From the NCBI GenBank assembly GCA_964420125.1, contig CAYQQQ010000021.1, forward strand, positions 1 through 64,000: a DNA stretch of 64,000 nt. The letters are read 5' to 3'. A model generated the notes under the pieces. That model saw nothing but the letters and a program-made list of their open reading frames with translations, was not told the origin of the DNA and ran no database searches. Both the position numbers and the translations under genes were made by a program. This document shows positions 47,183-55,923 of the stretch, piece after piece (the first letter of the stretch is position 1; each line of letters begins with the position of its first letter). The DNA comes from CAYQQQ01 sp964420125 (lineage in GTDB: Bacteria; Actinomycetota; Acidimicrobiia; Acidimicrobiales; Microtrichaceae).

Positions 47183-48412
47183 GTGAGCCCGATCGTGGTG
47201 GTCGGGGCGTCGCTCGCCGGCCTGGCCGCCGCGCAGTCGATGCGATCGGCGGGCTTCGAGGGCGAGCTGGTGGTGCTCGACGCCGCCGCCGAGCTGCCGG
47301 TGGACCGGCCGCCGCTGTCCAAGCAGGTGCTGTCGGGGGAGTGGGACCTCGCTCGGGCCCAGCAGCCGATGGCCCGCCACCTCGATCGGCTCTCGGTGGA
47401 TCTACGCCTGTCGTGTCGGGCCGTCGGGCTCGACGTGGCCGCTCGCACGGTCCACCTGGGCGGTGGCGAGCGACTCGAGGCCGCGGGGGTGGTGCTGGCC
47501 TCGGGTGCCGAGCCCCGGCACCTGCCCGGGCCTCGCCCCGAGGGCGTGCACGTGCTGCGCACCGGTGCCGACGCCGTCTCGCTGCGCGCCGAGCTCGAGC
47601 GCGGCGCCCGTCGTGTGGTGGTGGTGGGAGCCGGGTTCATCGGTGCGGAGGTGGCCGCCACCTGTCGGGGTCTGGGTCTGGAGGTGACGGTCGTCGAGGC
47701 CGCGGAGGTGCCGCTGGTGCGGGCGCTGCCGGAGGCGATCGGAGCGTTCGTGGCCCGCCTGCACCGTCGCCACGGCGTGGACCTCCGGCTGGGCACGGGC
47801 ATCTCGGAGGTGCTCGTCGCCGACGGTCGAGCGGTCGGCGTGCGCCTGCAGGACGCCGCCGAGATCCCCTGCGACGTGGTGGTGGTCGGCATCGGCGTGG
47901 CGCCGGCGGTCGGCTGGCTGGAGCGCTCGGGGCTCGACCTTCTCGACGTCGCCGCCGGCGGCGGGGTGCGCTGCGACGCGTCGCTGCTCGCGGCGCCGGG
48001 CGTGGTGGCCGCCGGCGACCTGGCGGCGTGGCCGAACCCCGCCTTCGACGGCGAGCTCATGCGGGTGGAGCACTGGGAGAGCGCCATCGACCAGGGAGCC
48101 CACGCCGGGAGGCGCCTGGTCGCCGAGCTGGGCGGGGTTCCGATGTCGGAGCCGTCGTACGCCTCGCTGCCCTGGTTCTGGTCCGACCAGTACGACGCCA
48201 AGATCCAGATGGTGGGCAGGGCCGGCCCGCAGGACGAGGTGGAGGTGGTCGACGGCGACCTCGGCGGCGACCGGTTCGTGGCCTTGCTGCGTCGCGGCGA
48301 CGACGAGTGCCGGGCGGTGATCGGCGTGAACCGTCCGCGGCTGGTCGTGCAGGCGCGCCTGCGGATGGTGGAGACTCGGAGCACGTCCGCGCTGCGGGAG
48401 CTGTTCGGGTGA
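47183..48412 (+). CDS. FAD-dependent ferredoxin reductase (putidaredoxin-reductase type)
   Basis: A 409-residue NAD(P)H:ferredoxin reductase. FAD-binding motif IVVVGASLAGLAAAQSMRSAG at the start, NAD-binding VVVVGAGFIGAEVAATCRGLG (about 150-170), second FAD motif APGVVAAGDLAAWPN (about 272-286), and the C-terminal reductase domain with LPWFWSDQYDAKIQMVG. Start is GTG at 47183. Its stop overlaps the next gene by four bases. It most simply reduces the adjacent small ferredoxin. Confidence 0.88.
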   Translation: MSPIVVVGASLAGLAAAQSMRSAGFEGELVVLDAAAELPVDRPPLSKQVLSGEWDLARAQQPMARHLDRLSVDLRLSCRAVGLDVAARTVHLGGGERLEAAGVVLASGAEPRHLPGPRPEGVHVLRTGADAVSLRAELERGARRVVVVGAGFIGAEVAATCRGLGLEVTVVEAAEVPLVRALPEAIGAFVARLHRRHGVDLRLGTGISEVLVADGRAVGVRLQDAAEIPCDVVVVGIGVAPAVGWLERSGLDLLDVAAGGGVRCDASLLAAPGVVAAGDLAAWPNPAFDGELMRVEHWESAIDQGAHAGRRLVAELGGVPMSEPSYASLPWFWSDQYDAKIQMVGRAGPQDEVEVVDGDLGGDRFVALLRRGDDECRAVIGVNRPRLVVQARLRMVETRSTSALRELFG

Positions 48413-49080
48413 AGGAGGCGAGCTGGTCGCCGGAGATCGTGGAGGTGGCCGTGTTCTGGGCGTTGATCGTGCTCACCGCGGTGGTCGCCGTGGGGGACTG
48501 GTGGGCGGTGGCCGCCGACCGGCGTCGGGTCGAGCACGTGCTCAAGCCGCTCACCATGGTCGTGCTCGTCGGTGCGACGGTGGCGATGGCCGAGCCCGAC
48601 CCCGCCGCAGCGCGCTGGTGGCTCGTCGCCGGACTCGTCGCCTCGTTGGGCGGCGACGTGGCGTTGATGCTCGACCGCTTCGTGCCCGGGCTGTCGTCGT
48701 TCCTCGTCGCGCACCTGTTCTACATCGGTGCCTTCGTGGCGATGGGCCTCGACGCGGCACCCCTGCTGTTGGGCGCGGTGCTGGTCGTCGCGCTGGCGCC
48801 GATCATCGGTCGGAAGGTGGTGTCGGGCGCAGCCGGCCACGATCCCGCGCTGCGGGTGCCGGTCGCCGCCTACATCGTGGTGATCTCCGCCATGGTGGTG
48901 GCGGCCACCGGCACGGCCCGTCCCGCGGCCATCGTCGGTGCGCTGCTCTTCTACGCCTCCGACGCCTGCATCGGCTGGAGCCGGTTCGTGGAGGAGTTCC
49001 CTCACCACCGGCTCGTCATCATGATCACCTACCACCTCGGCCAGATCGGCCTGGTGCTGAGCCTGCTGGGGACGCCATGA
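48409..49080 (+). CDS. Lysoplasmalogenase family membrane protein (YhhN/TMEM86)
   Basis: A 223-residue integral membrane protein with seven or eight helices. Family features: KPLTMVVLVGATVAM, GGDVALMLDRFVPGLSSFLVAHLFYIGAF and GALLFYASDACIGWSRF. Homologues hydrolyse the vinyl-ether bond of lysoplasmalogen or act as related lipid enzymes. GTG start within the upstream stop; ATGA overlap with the M20 gene. Its pairing with a redox system is unexplained. Confidence 0.86.
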   Translation: MKEASWSPEIVEVAVFWALIVLTAVVAVGDWWAVAADRRRVEHVLKPLTMVVLVGATVAMAEPDPAAARWWLVAGLVASLGGDVALMLDRFVPGLSSFLVAHLFYIGAFVAMGLDAAPLLLGAVLVVALAPIIGRKVVSGAAGHDPALRVPVAAYIVVISAMVVAATGTARPAAIVGALLFYASDACIGWSRFVEEFPHHRLVIMITYHLGQIGLVLSLLGTP

Positions 49081-50327
49081 CCGACATCGACGACGACCTG
49101 CGCCCCTTCCTCGACGCCGCGGAGGCCGAGCTGGCCGAGGTGCAGGTGCTCCGGCGCGAGCTGCACCGCAACCCCGAGCTCGGCCTCGACCTGCCGGACA
49201 CCCAGGCGGCGGTGCGTGGGGCCCTGGAAGGGCTCGGCCTCGAGGTCACCCTCGGTGAGCGCCTGAGCTCCGTCGTGGCCGACCTCGACACCGGCCGGCC
49301 CGGCCCCACCGTCCTGCTGCGCGCCGACATGGATGCGCTCCCCCTCCAGGAGGGCACCGGCCTCGACTTCGCCTCGGTCCGCGACGGCCGCATGCACGCC
49401 TGCGGCCACGACGCCCACACCGCCATGCTGGTCGGGGCGGCGCGCGTGCTCTCCGCCCGGCGCGACGAGCTGGTGGGACGGGTGCGGTTCATGTTCCAGC
49501 CGGGGGAGGAGGGCGACGCCGGCGCGGCGCTCATGATCGCCGAGGGCGTGCTCGAAGGCGTCGACGCCGCCTTCGCCCTGCACGTCGCTCCCAACCTGCG
49601 CTCGGGGACCGTGGCCTGGCGCGCGGGTGCCATGCTGGCCGCGGCGGACGAGATCGACCTGCGCATCTGCGGTCGGGGTGGCCACGCCTCCACCCCTCAG
49701 TGGGCGGTGGACCCCGTCCCGGTGGCGGCCGAGATCGTGCTGGCGCTGCAGTCCATGATCACCCGCACCGTCGATGTCTTCACCCCGGCGGTGCTCACCG
49801 TGAGCCGCATCTCCGCGGGCACCACCCACAACGTGATTCCCGAGGTCGCCGAGCTGGAGGGCACGATCCGCACCGTCGACGAGGACGTGCGCCACGCCCT
49901 GTGGGAGCGGGTGCGCACCGTGGCCGAGGGCGTCGCCGGCGCGCACGGGTGCACCGCGGAGGTGAAGGTGCGCAAGGGCTATCCGGTCGCCGTGAACGAC
50001 GCCGGGATGGCACGCTTCGTCGCCCGCACCGCCGCAGCGCTGCTGGGCGAACGACAGGTGGTGCGCGCCCCGGCACCGGTCATGGGCGCGGAGGACTTCT
50101 CCTACGTCCAGCAGAAGGTGCCCGGCGCGTTGGTGTTCCTCGGCGCGTGCCCACCGGAGCACCGGAACCCCTTCGCCGCCCCCGCCTGCCACTCCAACCG
50201 CATGGTCCTCGACGAGGCGGCCATGGCCTCCGGGGTGGCGCTGCACGTCGCGGTCGCCACCCGGTACCTGGGCTCCGGGGGCACCGCCGGCCGAGCCGAC
50301 GAGCCGGTCGCGGAGGTGCCGACATGA
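49077..50327 (+). CDS. M20 family metallo-amidohydrolase
   Basis: A 416-residue Zn/Mn-dependent N-acyl amino acid amidohydrolase. Metal ligands lie in MHACGHDAHTAML (about 100-112), the catalytic Glu-Glu in QPGEEGDAGA (about 140-149), and further ligands in ALHVAPNL and CHSNRMVLDEAAM near the end. The dimerisation domain (GRGGHASTPQWAVDPV) is intact. Translationally coupled at both ends. Substrate not predictable; hippurate, indole-amino-acid or N-acetyl-amino-acid deacylation are typical. Confidence 0.9.
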   Translation: MTDIDDDLRPFLDAAEAELAEVQVLRRELHRNPELGLDLPDTQAAVRGALEGLGLEVTLGERLSSVVADLDTGRPGPTVLLRADMDALPLQEGTGLDFASVRDGRMHACGHDAHTAMLVGAARVLSARRDELVGRVRFMFQPGEEGDAGAALMIAEGVLEGVDAAFALHVAPNLRSGTVAWRAGAMLAAADEIDLRICGRGGHASTPQWAVDPVPVAAEIVLALQSMITRTVDVFTPAVLTVSRISAGTTHNVIPEVAELEGTIRTVDEDVRHALWERVRTVAEGVAGAHGCTAEVKVRKGYPVAVNDAGMARFVARTAAALLGERQVVRAPAPVMGAEDFSYVQQKVPGALVFLGACPPEHRNPFAAPACHSNRMVLDEAAMASGVALHVAVATRYLGSGGTAGRADEPVAEVPT

Positions 50328-51448
50328 GCGAGGCGACCGGGCACGCCGAGGCATCCGGGGGGCCTGGTGCGGCTGCCCCGCTCGGGCCGGAGGGCTGGGC
50401 GCAGCGCTTCGAGCACCAGGGCGACGCCTGCGCCGAGATCGGCTCGCCCCTGTACGCCCGACTGCTGCACCTGCTGGCTGCGGAGATCCGCGCGGCGACG
50501 GCGACGTGGGACGTGATGGCCGCTCGGGCCGATCTGCGCTTCGGCCAGGCGGGCCCGCTGCGGCTGGTGGGCACCGCTCACCGCCTGGCGCTCGCCGGGG
50601 AGGCACCGGAGTGGGCGGAGGTGCTGCCGAGCTGCGGAGGGGAGCCCCCCGAGGCCGACGAGGCCTTGCTGGTGGCCTGGCGGGTGCTCGTGGACCTGCA
50701 CGCCGACCGCCTCGTCGAGGGCTTGTCGCGCGAGGTGCAGACCAACGAGGTGGCGCGCGCCGGCGGCCTCGGTCTTGCCCTGGCCGAGACCGGCTTCACC
50801 AGCTGCGACCTGGTGGAGCTGGGGTGCTCGGGCGGACTCAACCTCCGACTCGACCACTTCGACATCGAGGTCGGTGGCCTGGCGCTGGGCCGGGTGGAGA
50901 GCCCGGTGCAGCTGCGCCCGGAGCTGCGGGGCCACCTCGGCGCGCTGCGCCACGAGGGGCTGGTGATGCCCCAGGTGGGTCGCCGGGTGGGCATCGACCC
51001 CCATCCCGTCGACCCCGACACCGACGACGGTCGGCTGACCCTGCTGTCCTACGTCTGGCCGGACCAGGCGCTGCGCCTCGCCAGGGTGGAGGCCGCCATC
51101 GAGCTCGCCCGACGCATCCCCGCCGAGCTGATCGAGGTCGGCGCGCACGGCCAGCCCGACACGGCCGAGGCGCTGAGCGCCGTGCTCGAGGCCGGCGTCC
51201 CCACCGTGGTGCAGCAGTCGATCATGTGGCAGTACGTGCCCGTCGAGCAGCGCTGGCACATCACGGAGGCGATGGAGCAGCGCGGCGAGCGGGCCACCGA
51301 GGAGGCGCCGCTGGGGTGGGTGCGCTTCGAACCCGACGAGTGGGACCGGCGCCGGGCGGCGGTGTGGCTGCGCCGTTGGCCCGGTGGCGGCGACCACCTG
51401 GTGGCCCACATCGACTACCACGGTCGCTGGCTGGCTCCGGCGCGCTGA
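50324..51448 (+). CDS. DUF2332 family protein
   Basis: A 374-residue cytoplasmic protein of the uncharacterised DUF2332 family. Typical segments are RFEHQGDACAEIGSPLYARL, LVELGCSGGLNLRLDHF (a glycine-rich motif like a methyltransferase motif I), GIDPHPVDPDTDDGRLTLLSYVWPDQ and HGQPDTAEALSAVL. Length is usual for the family. Last gene of the operon beginning at 46954. Confidence 0.85.
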   Translation: MSEATGHAEASGGPGAAAPLGPEGWAQRFEHQGDACAEIGSPLYARLLHLLAAEIRAATATWDVMAARADLRFGQAGPLRLVGTAHRLALAGEAPEWAEVLPSCGGEPPEADEALLVAWRVLVDLHADRLVEGLSREVQTNEVARAGGLGLALAETGFTSCDLVELGCSGGLNLRLDHFDIEVGGLALGRVESPVQLRPELRGHLGALRHEGLVMPQVGRRVGIDPHPVDPDTDDGRLTLLSYVWPDQALRLARVEAAIELARRIPAELIEVGAHGQPDTAEALSAVLEAGVPTVVQQSIMWQYVPVEQRWHITEAMEQRGERATEEAPLGWVRFEPDEWDRRRAAVWLRRWPGGGDHLVAHIDYHGRWLAPAR

Positions 51449-51472
51449 ACCCGCGCCGCGTCACCTCCGAGC

Positions 51473-54001
51473 TCAACCCCGCAGCCGTTGGGCCGCCAGC
51501 ACTCCCGCGTGCATGCGCTCCAGGTGCTGGCGCACCTGGGCCTCGCCGACCGCCAGGGGGTGCTCGTCGAGGAACCTCGCCACCTCGGCGGCCAGCTCTT
51601 CGTCGGTGAAGGAGCGGATGCCTTCCAGCATCCGGGGGACCCCGGAGCTGGGGAAGCGAGCGATGGCGTCGTCCCAGCGCTCGGTGAGGTGGCGCCACGC
51701 CGACGGGCCGCGCAGGGGGTTGTGCAGCGCCCGCCGCAGCAGGTAGGGGGCGTCCTGCGTGCGCACCTCGCCGAAGGCCAGCCCCAGGGCGGCGGCGAAG
51801 AGCTCGGGGTCGCGCACCATGGCGAGCGCACCGAGGTGGCGTTGCTCCTCCTGGGGCGTGGCCGCCTCCCGCCAACGGCGGAGCAGCTCGGCGTGCTCCT
51901 CGGGTCCGGCGTGGGTGGCCACGACTTGCAGCGCCGCCGCGGCGATCGACGGATCCACGGCCTCGGCGCCGGCGAACACCTCCTGCGAACGCGCCTTCGC
52001 CGTCGGGTCCTCACCGAGGGTGCCGGCGAGGCCCAGCTGCACGCCGAACACCTCCGCCGCCTTACCCGAGAGCGCCCCGCGGTCCGCCCACCCGGCCACG
52101 GCGTCGGTCACCAGCTCGCGGACCCAGGCGGACACCTCGTGGCGGTCGGCAGGTCCCAGCAGGTCGGCCATCTCCTCGCAGACGGCGGCGATGCACCGCC
52201 ACACCGTGGGGTCGTCCTCTCGGGCCGCCACCACCTCGATCACGTCGCGGGCGGCATCCAGGCCGATCAGCCCGGCGCGCACCCCGAACCAGGTGTCGTC
52301 GAGGAGCCCGAACCGCTCCAAGGGGGCGGGGTGGGCGTCGCCGAGCCCACGCCGGAGGGTGTCGGAGAGCCGGCAGCGGTAGAAGCCGTTGCCGGCGACG
52401 TTGGGCTGGACCCACCGAAGCGGCGCCGGAGGGGTGAGGCGCTGGCGCAGCTCCAGCAGCACCCGTGTGGTCGTGGTGGTGCCGTCCTCGCCGCCCAGCT
52501 CCAGCACCATCGGCACCGGCCAGCGCAGCTGGTCGTCGCCGGGTTCGGGGACGTGCGCCGCCCGCCGCTGGTCCAGCACCAGGTCGCCGCCGTCGAGGTC
52601 CACCTCGACCAGCGGGTGGCCGCCGGCGAGGATCCAGGCGTCCATGATGCGCCGCACCGGTTCGCCGCTGCTGTGCTCCAACGCATCCCACAGGTCGGTG
52701 GTCTCGGTGCTCGACCAGGCGTGCTGGCGCAGGTAGGTGCGGATGCCCTCCCGGAACACCTCCGGGCCGAGGTACTGCTCCATCATGCGCACCACCGAGC
52801 AGCCCTTCTCGTAGGTGAGCACGTCGAACATGGCCTCCGCGTCCTGCGCGGTGTGCACCGGGTACTCGATGGGACGGGTGCTGCGCAGCGCGTCGGTGTC
52901 GAACGCGGCCGCCCGGGCCGATCCGAAGGTGCTCCACACGTCCCACTCCGGGCGGAAGGCGTCCGAGGCGCAGAGCTCCATGAACGTGGCGAAGGCCTCG
53001 TTGAGCCAGATGCCGTTCCACCACCTCATGGTCACCAGGTCGCCGAACCACATGTGGGCCAGCTCGTGGTTGATCACGTCCGCCACGCGCTGCAGCTCCT
53101 GTGGGGTGGCGTCCCGGGGGTCCACCACCAGCAGCACCTCCCGGAAGACGATGCAGCCCAGGTTCTCCATCGCCCCGAAGGCGAAGTCGGGCACGGCCAC
53201 CAGGTCGACCTTGTCCCCGGGGTACGCCAGGTCGTAGTAGTCCTCGAAGAACCGCAGGCCCGCCTCGGCCACCTCGAGGGCGAAGGCGCACATCTCGCCT
53301 TGACCCGGGAGGTGCACCACCCGCAACGGGATGAGGCCGTCACGGCCCTCCACCAGGACCGGGGGTGTGACCTCCAGCGGGCCGACCACGAAGGCCACCA
53401 GGTAAGTCGACATGACCATCGTGTCGGCGAAGCGGACGCGGACGCGACCGTCCCCCGTGGGCTCACGGCCCACCTCCGCGGCGTTGGACACCGCCAGGAG
53501 GCCCTCTTCCACCACCAGGGTGATACCGAAGGCGGCCTTGAGGGCCGGCTCGTCGAAGCAGGGGAACGCCCGCCGGGCGTGGGTCGACTCGAACTGGGTG
53601 ACCGCCAGGGCGTGCTCCTCGCCGTCGCGTCGGAACGTGGAGCGGTAGAACCCCACCAGCTGGTCGTCCAGCGTCCCGTGGAAGTCGAGGTGGATCTCGA
53701 CCTCGCCGGGCGGCAGCCTCCGGCCCAGGTGGAGGCGCACCATCTCGTGGTCGGGGTCGGCCTCGATGTCGGGGTCGATGGCCGGCCCGCCCCGGGGGCG
53801 CACCCACGCCGTGGACAAGGCCAGGTCGACGGCGTGCAGCACGATCGTGTCGGTCGCCTCGGTGATCTCGGCGTCGATGTCGACCGCGCCCTCGAAGGTG
53901 GCGGCGCCCAGGTCGGGGGCGATCTCCAGCTCGTAGCGTCGTGGTGCGACGCTGGTCGGCAGGCGGTGGCGGTCGCTGGGTGCGTCGTCGTGGGCGCTCA
54001 T
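51473..54001 (-). CDS. pepN: M1 family aminopeptidase (PepN-like)
   Basis: An 842-residue zinc aminopeptidase acting in the cytoplasm on peptide N-termini. Order: beta-rich N-domain, catalytic domain with the substrate-anchoring GAMEN motif (about 272-276), HELAH (about 308-312) with the third ligand in NEAFATFME, and a catalytic Tyr region near TYEKGCSVV. The C-terminal half is a helical ERAP1-like domain. ATG at 54001; a TACGCT box lies nine bases upstream. It is convergent with the DUF2332 gene and divergent from the crotonase gene. Confidence 0.92.
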   Translation of the reverse strand: MSAHDDAPSDRHRLPTSVAPRRYELEIAPDLGAATFEGAVDIDAEITEATDTIVLHAVDLALSTAWVRPRGGPAIDPDIEADPDHEMVRLHLGRRLPPGEVEIHLDFHGTLDDQLVGFYRSTFRRDGEEHALAVTQFESTHARRAFPCFDEPALKAAFGITLVVEEGLLAVSNAAEVGREPTGDGRVRVRFADTMVMSTYLVAFVVGPLEVTPPVLVEGRDGLIPLRVVHLPGQGEMCAFALEVAEAGLRFFEDYYDLAYPGDKVDLVAVPDFAFGAMENLGCIVFREVLLVVDPRDATPQELQRVADVINHELAHMWFGDLVTMRWWNGIWLNEAFATFMELCASDAFRPEWDVWSTFGSARAAAFDTDALRSTRPIEYPVHTAQDAEAMFDVLTYEKGCSVVRMMEQYLGPEVFREGIRTYLRQHAWSSTETTDLWDALEHSSGEPVRRIMDAWILAGGHPLVEVDLDGGDLVLDQRRAAHVPEPGDDQLRWPVPMVLELGGEDGTTTTTRVLLELRQRLTPPAPLRWVQPNVAGNGFYRCRLSDTLRRGLGDAHPAPLERFGLLDDTWFGVRAGLIGLDAARDVIEVVAAREDDPTVWRCIAAVCEEMADLLGPADRHEVSAWVRELVTDAVAGWADRGALSGKAAEVFGVQLGLAGTLGEDPTAKARSQEVFAGAEAVDPSIAAAALQVVATHAGPEEHAELLRRWREAATPQEEQRHLGALAMVRDPELFAAALGLAFGEVRTQDAPYLLRRALHNPLRGPSAWRHLTERWDDAIARFPSSGVPRMLEGIRSFTDEELAAEVARFLDEHPLAVGEAQVRQHLERMHAGVLAAQRLRG

Positions 54002-54106
54002 GTGCGGGGAAGCGTAGCCAGGCGCCGGGGGCGCTCCTCAGGCACCTCGGCGGGTTCGCCGGCCGGTGGTCGACGCCGCCCGTGTCGCCCGGTAGGTTCA
54101 GCGCCC

Positions 54107-54949
54107 GTGTACGAGTGCTTCGAGGTCTCCATCGACGACAAGGTCGCCCACCTTCAGCTGAAGCGGCCGGACGCCTACAACACCATGGTCCCCGCCTTCT
54201 GGTCGGAGCTGCCGGCCATCGTGGAGGACATCGACCGCGGCGCCCGGGCGCGGGCCATCGTGATCTCCTCCACCGGCAAGCACTTCTGCGCGGGGATGGA
54301 CCTGGCGGTGTTCACCGGCGACAACGCCCTGGCTCGCAGCGGCGGCGCCGAGGAGCTGGGTCGCAAGCGCGCCTTCCTGTGGATGATGGTGCAGCACCTG
54401 CAGGACTCCTTCACCGCGCTCGAGCAGGCCCGGATGCCGGTGCTGGCCGCCATCCAGGGAGGCTGCATCGGGGGTGCGGTCGACATGGTGAGCGCCGCCG
54501 ACATGCGCTACTGCAGCGCGGACGCCTTCTTCTGCGTGCAGGAGATCAACATCGGCATGACCGCGGACGTCGGCACCCTGCAGCGGCTGCCGAAGATCAT
54601 CCCCGAGGGCGTCGCCCGGGAGCTCGCCTACACCGGCGACCGGATGCCCGCCGAGCGGGCCCTGGCCGTCGGGTTGGTCAACGAGGTGTTCGCCGACCAC
54701 GACGCCGTGGTGGAGGGCACCCTGGCGGTGGCCGCACGGATCGCCCGTCACTCGCCGCTGGCGATCTGGGGCACGAAGGAGTCGATCAACTACGCACGCG
54801 ACCACACCGTGGCCGACTCGCTGCGCCACATCGCCGGCTGGCAGTCGGGGATGTTCACCGGCATCGACATGATGGAGGAGTTCGCCGCCAAGGCCGAGTC
54901 CCGCGAGCCCTCCTTCGAGGAGATCCCCGAGCTCCCCGACGTCATCTGA
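54107..54949 (+). CDS. Crotonase family enoyl-CoA hydratase/isomerase
   Basis: A 280-residue crotonase, longer than average through a C-terminal helix. Oxyanion-hole segment TGKHFCAGMDLAVF (about 60-73), second segment IQGGCIGGAVDMVSAADMRY (about 118-137), and a glutamate/aspartate position in VQEINIGMTADVGTLQRLPK, which matches the Asp-containing dienoyl-CoA isomerase group (ECH1-like). GTG start, preceded by TAGGTT (54093-54098) with 8 bases between. A delta-3,5-delta-2,4-dienoyl-CoA isomerase role is plausible. Followed by a 77-nt repeat. Confidence 0.85.
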   Translation: MYECFEVSIDDKVAHLQLKRPDAYNTMVPAFWSELPAIVEDIDRGARARAIVISSTGKHFCAGMDLAVFTGDNALARSGGAEELGRKRAFLWMMVQHLQDSFTALEQARMPVLAAIQGGCIGGAVDMVSAADMRYCSADAFFCVQEINIGMTADVGTLQRLPKIIPEGVARELAYTGDRMPAERALAVGLVNEVFADHDAVVEGTLAVAARIARHSPLAIWGTKESINYARDHTVADSLRHIAGWQSGMFTGIDMMEEFAAKAESREPSFEEIPELPDVI

Positions 54950-54992
54950 CCTCCTTCCCCGGCGGGCACCCGGTCCGGGCGGCGGCCTTGTC

Positions 54993-55069
54993 TGCCTTCA
55001 GATGGACTCTGGAGGTGGAGGGTGCCGCATGTGCCCCGGTGCGCCTTCAGAGGTCATCTGAAGGCGCTG
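54993..55069. repeat. 77-nt palindromic repeat (copy B)
   Basis: Aligns gap-free to copies A and C. On the minus strand it ends the MauE-like gene with APSDDL and TGA at 55047-55049, in the same frame as copy A does to the CDF gene. It is preceded by GGCGGGCACCCGG, a motif also before copy C. Confidence 0.8.
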
Positions 55070-55508
55070 CGCGCGACAACAGCCACACCACCGCCAGACC
55101 CGCTGCCAGCGCCACGGCGACGGCAGCGGCGGCCCTCCAACCAGGCTCCGGCAACGCCCAGGCCTGCCGAGCGCCCGCCGCGCAGGCCACGGCGAACACG
55201 ACGTCGAGCCCGAGGTGCCACGGATCGGGTCGCACCGGCGCCGACCCGAAGCACCCGCAGTCGGGGACGCCGCGCAGCAGGGCCACAACCATGACCACGC
55301 TCAACAGGGAGTAGGCCGCCGCCGCCGCCCACGCTCCGCCGGCATCGGGGGCCAGCAGCGCCCAGGCGCCGACCCCCAGCTCGAGCGCACCGATCGGTCG
55401 CCACGTCCACTCGGGAAGCAGGCCGGGACGCGACGGACCGACGACCTTGGGCGCGCCAGCGATCACGAGCACCGCCGAGCCCAGCATCACCAGCGCTCCG
55501 ACGACCAC
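55047..55508 (-). CDS. MauE/DoxX-like membrane protein
   Basis: A 153-residue protein with four helices and the MauE-family loop VPDCGCFGSAP (about 85-95), a CxC redox-like motif. MauE homologues help disulfide formation or act with thioredoxin-type proteins, though this is not proven for such short members. The start GTG at 55508 has a TAGGAT box seven bases upstream (55516-55521, minus strand), so it is probably leaderless. Its last residues are supplied by the palindromic repeat. A DsbB/thioredoxin pair lies 6 kb downstream. Confidence 0.72.
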   Translation of the reverse strand: MVVGALVMLGSAVLVIAGAPKVVGPSRPGLLPEWTWRPIGALELGVGAWALLAPDAGGAWAAAAAYSLLSVVMVVALLRGVPDCGCFGSAPVRPDPWHLGLDVVFAVACAAGARQAWALPEPGWRAAAAVAVALAAGLAVVWLLSRAAPSDDL

Positions 55509-55664
55509 GGCTGCGATCCTACCGACCGGCTCGACAGCCCCCTTCGCTGGCCCCGTCCGCCGGCCGGCCCGGTGAGGGACGAGGCCCGACGGCGCCACGG
55601 GGAAGGCTCTCTGCGGATGCAGCGAAATGCTGAAGCGTCGGGTCGCGCGTGCCGATCGGGAGGT

Positions 55665-55847
55665 ATGCGACGCACCTGGTGCACGGCCCTCGAAGCAGCT
55701 CACCGGCTGGGCCTGCCGCTGGCCACCGTGCAGCGGCTCCTCCAGCGAGGGGTGCTCGAGTCCGAGCGAGTCGGCCGGCAGCAGTTCGTGCGCATGGAGT
55801 CGGTGGAGAACTGGGCCGTGCACCGCCGCGGCTGCGGCATCCGCTGA
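55665..55847 (+). CDS. Small excisionase/MerR-like helix-turn-helix protein
   Basis: A 60-residue DNA-binding-type protein: CTALEAAHRLGLPLATVQRL, followed by LLQRGVLESERVGRQQFVRM and the WA end, matches the HTH_17/excisionase pattern (helix, turn-helix, wing). It has GGGAGG immediately before the ATG, closer than usual. No recombinase lies nearby, so it is not evidently a phage remnant; a regulator is more likely. It lies between the divergent MauE-like gene and a P-type ATPase gene. Confidence 0.65.
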   Translation: MRRTWCTALEAAHRLGLPLATVQRLLQRGVLESERVGRQQFVRMESVENWAVHRRGCGIR

Positions 55848-55923
55848 GGCGCGTGCAGCGGCCCCACCATCGCCGGGCGGGGCGCGTCCGGGTCGCACCC
55901 TCCCGACCGGTACCGTGGCGCCG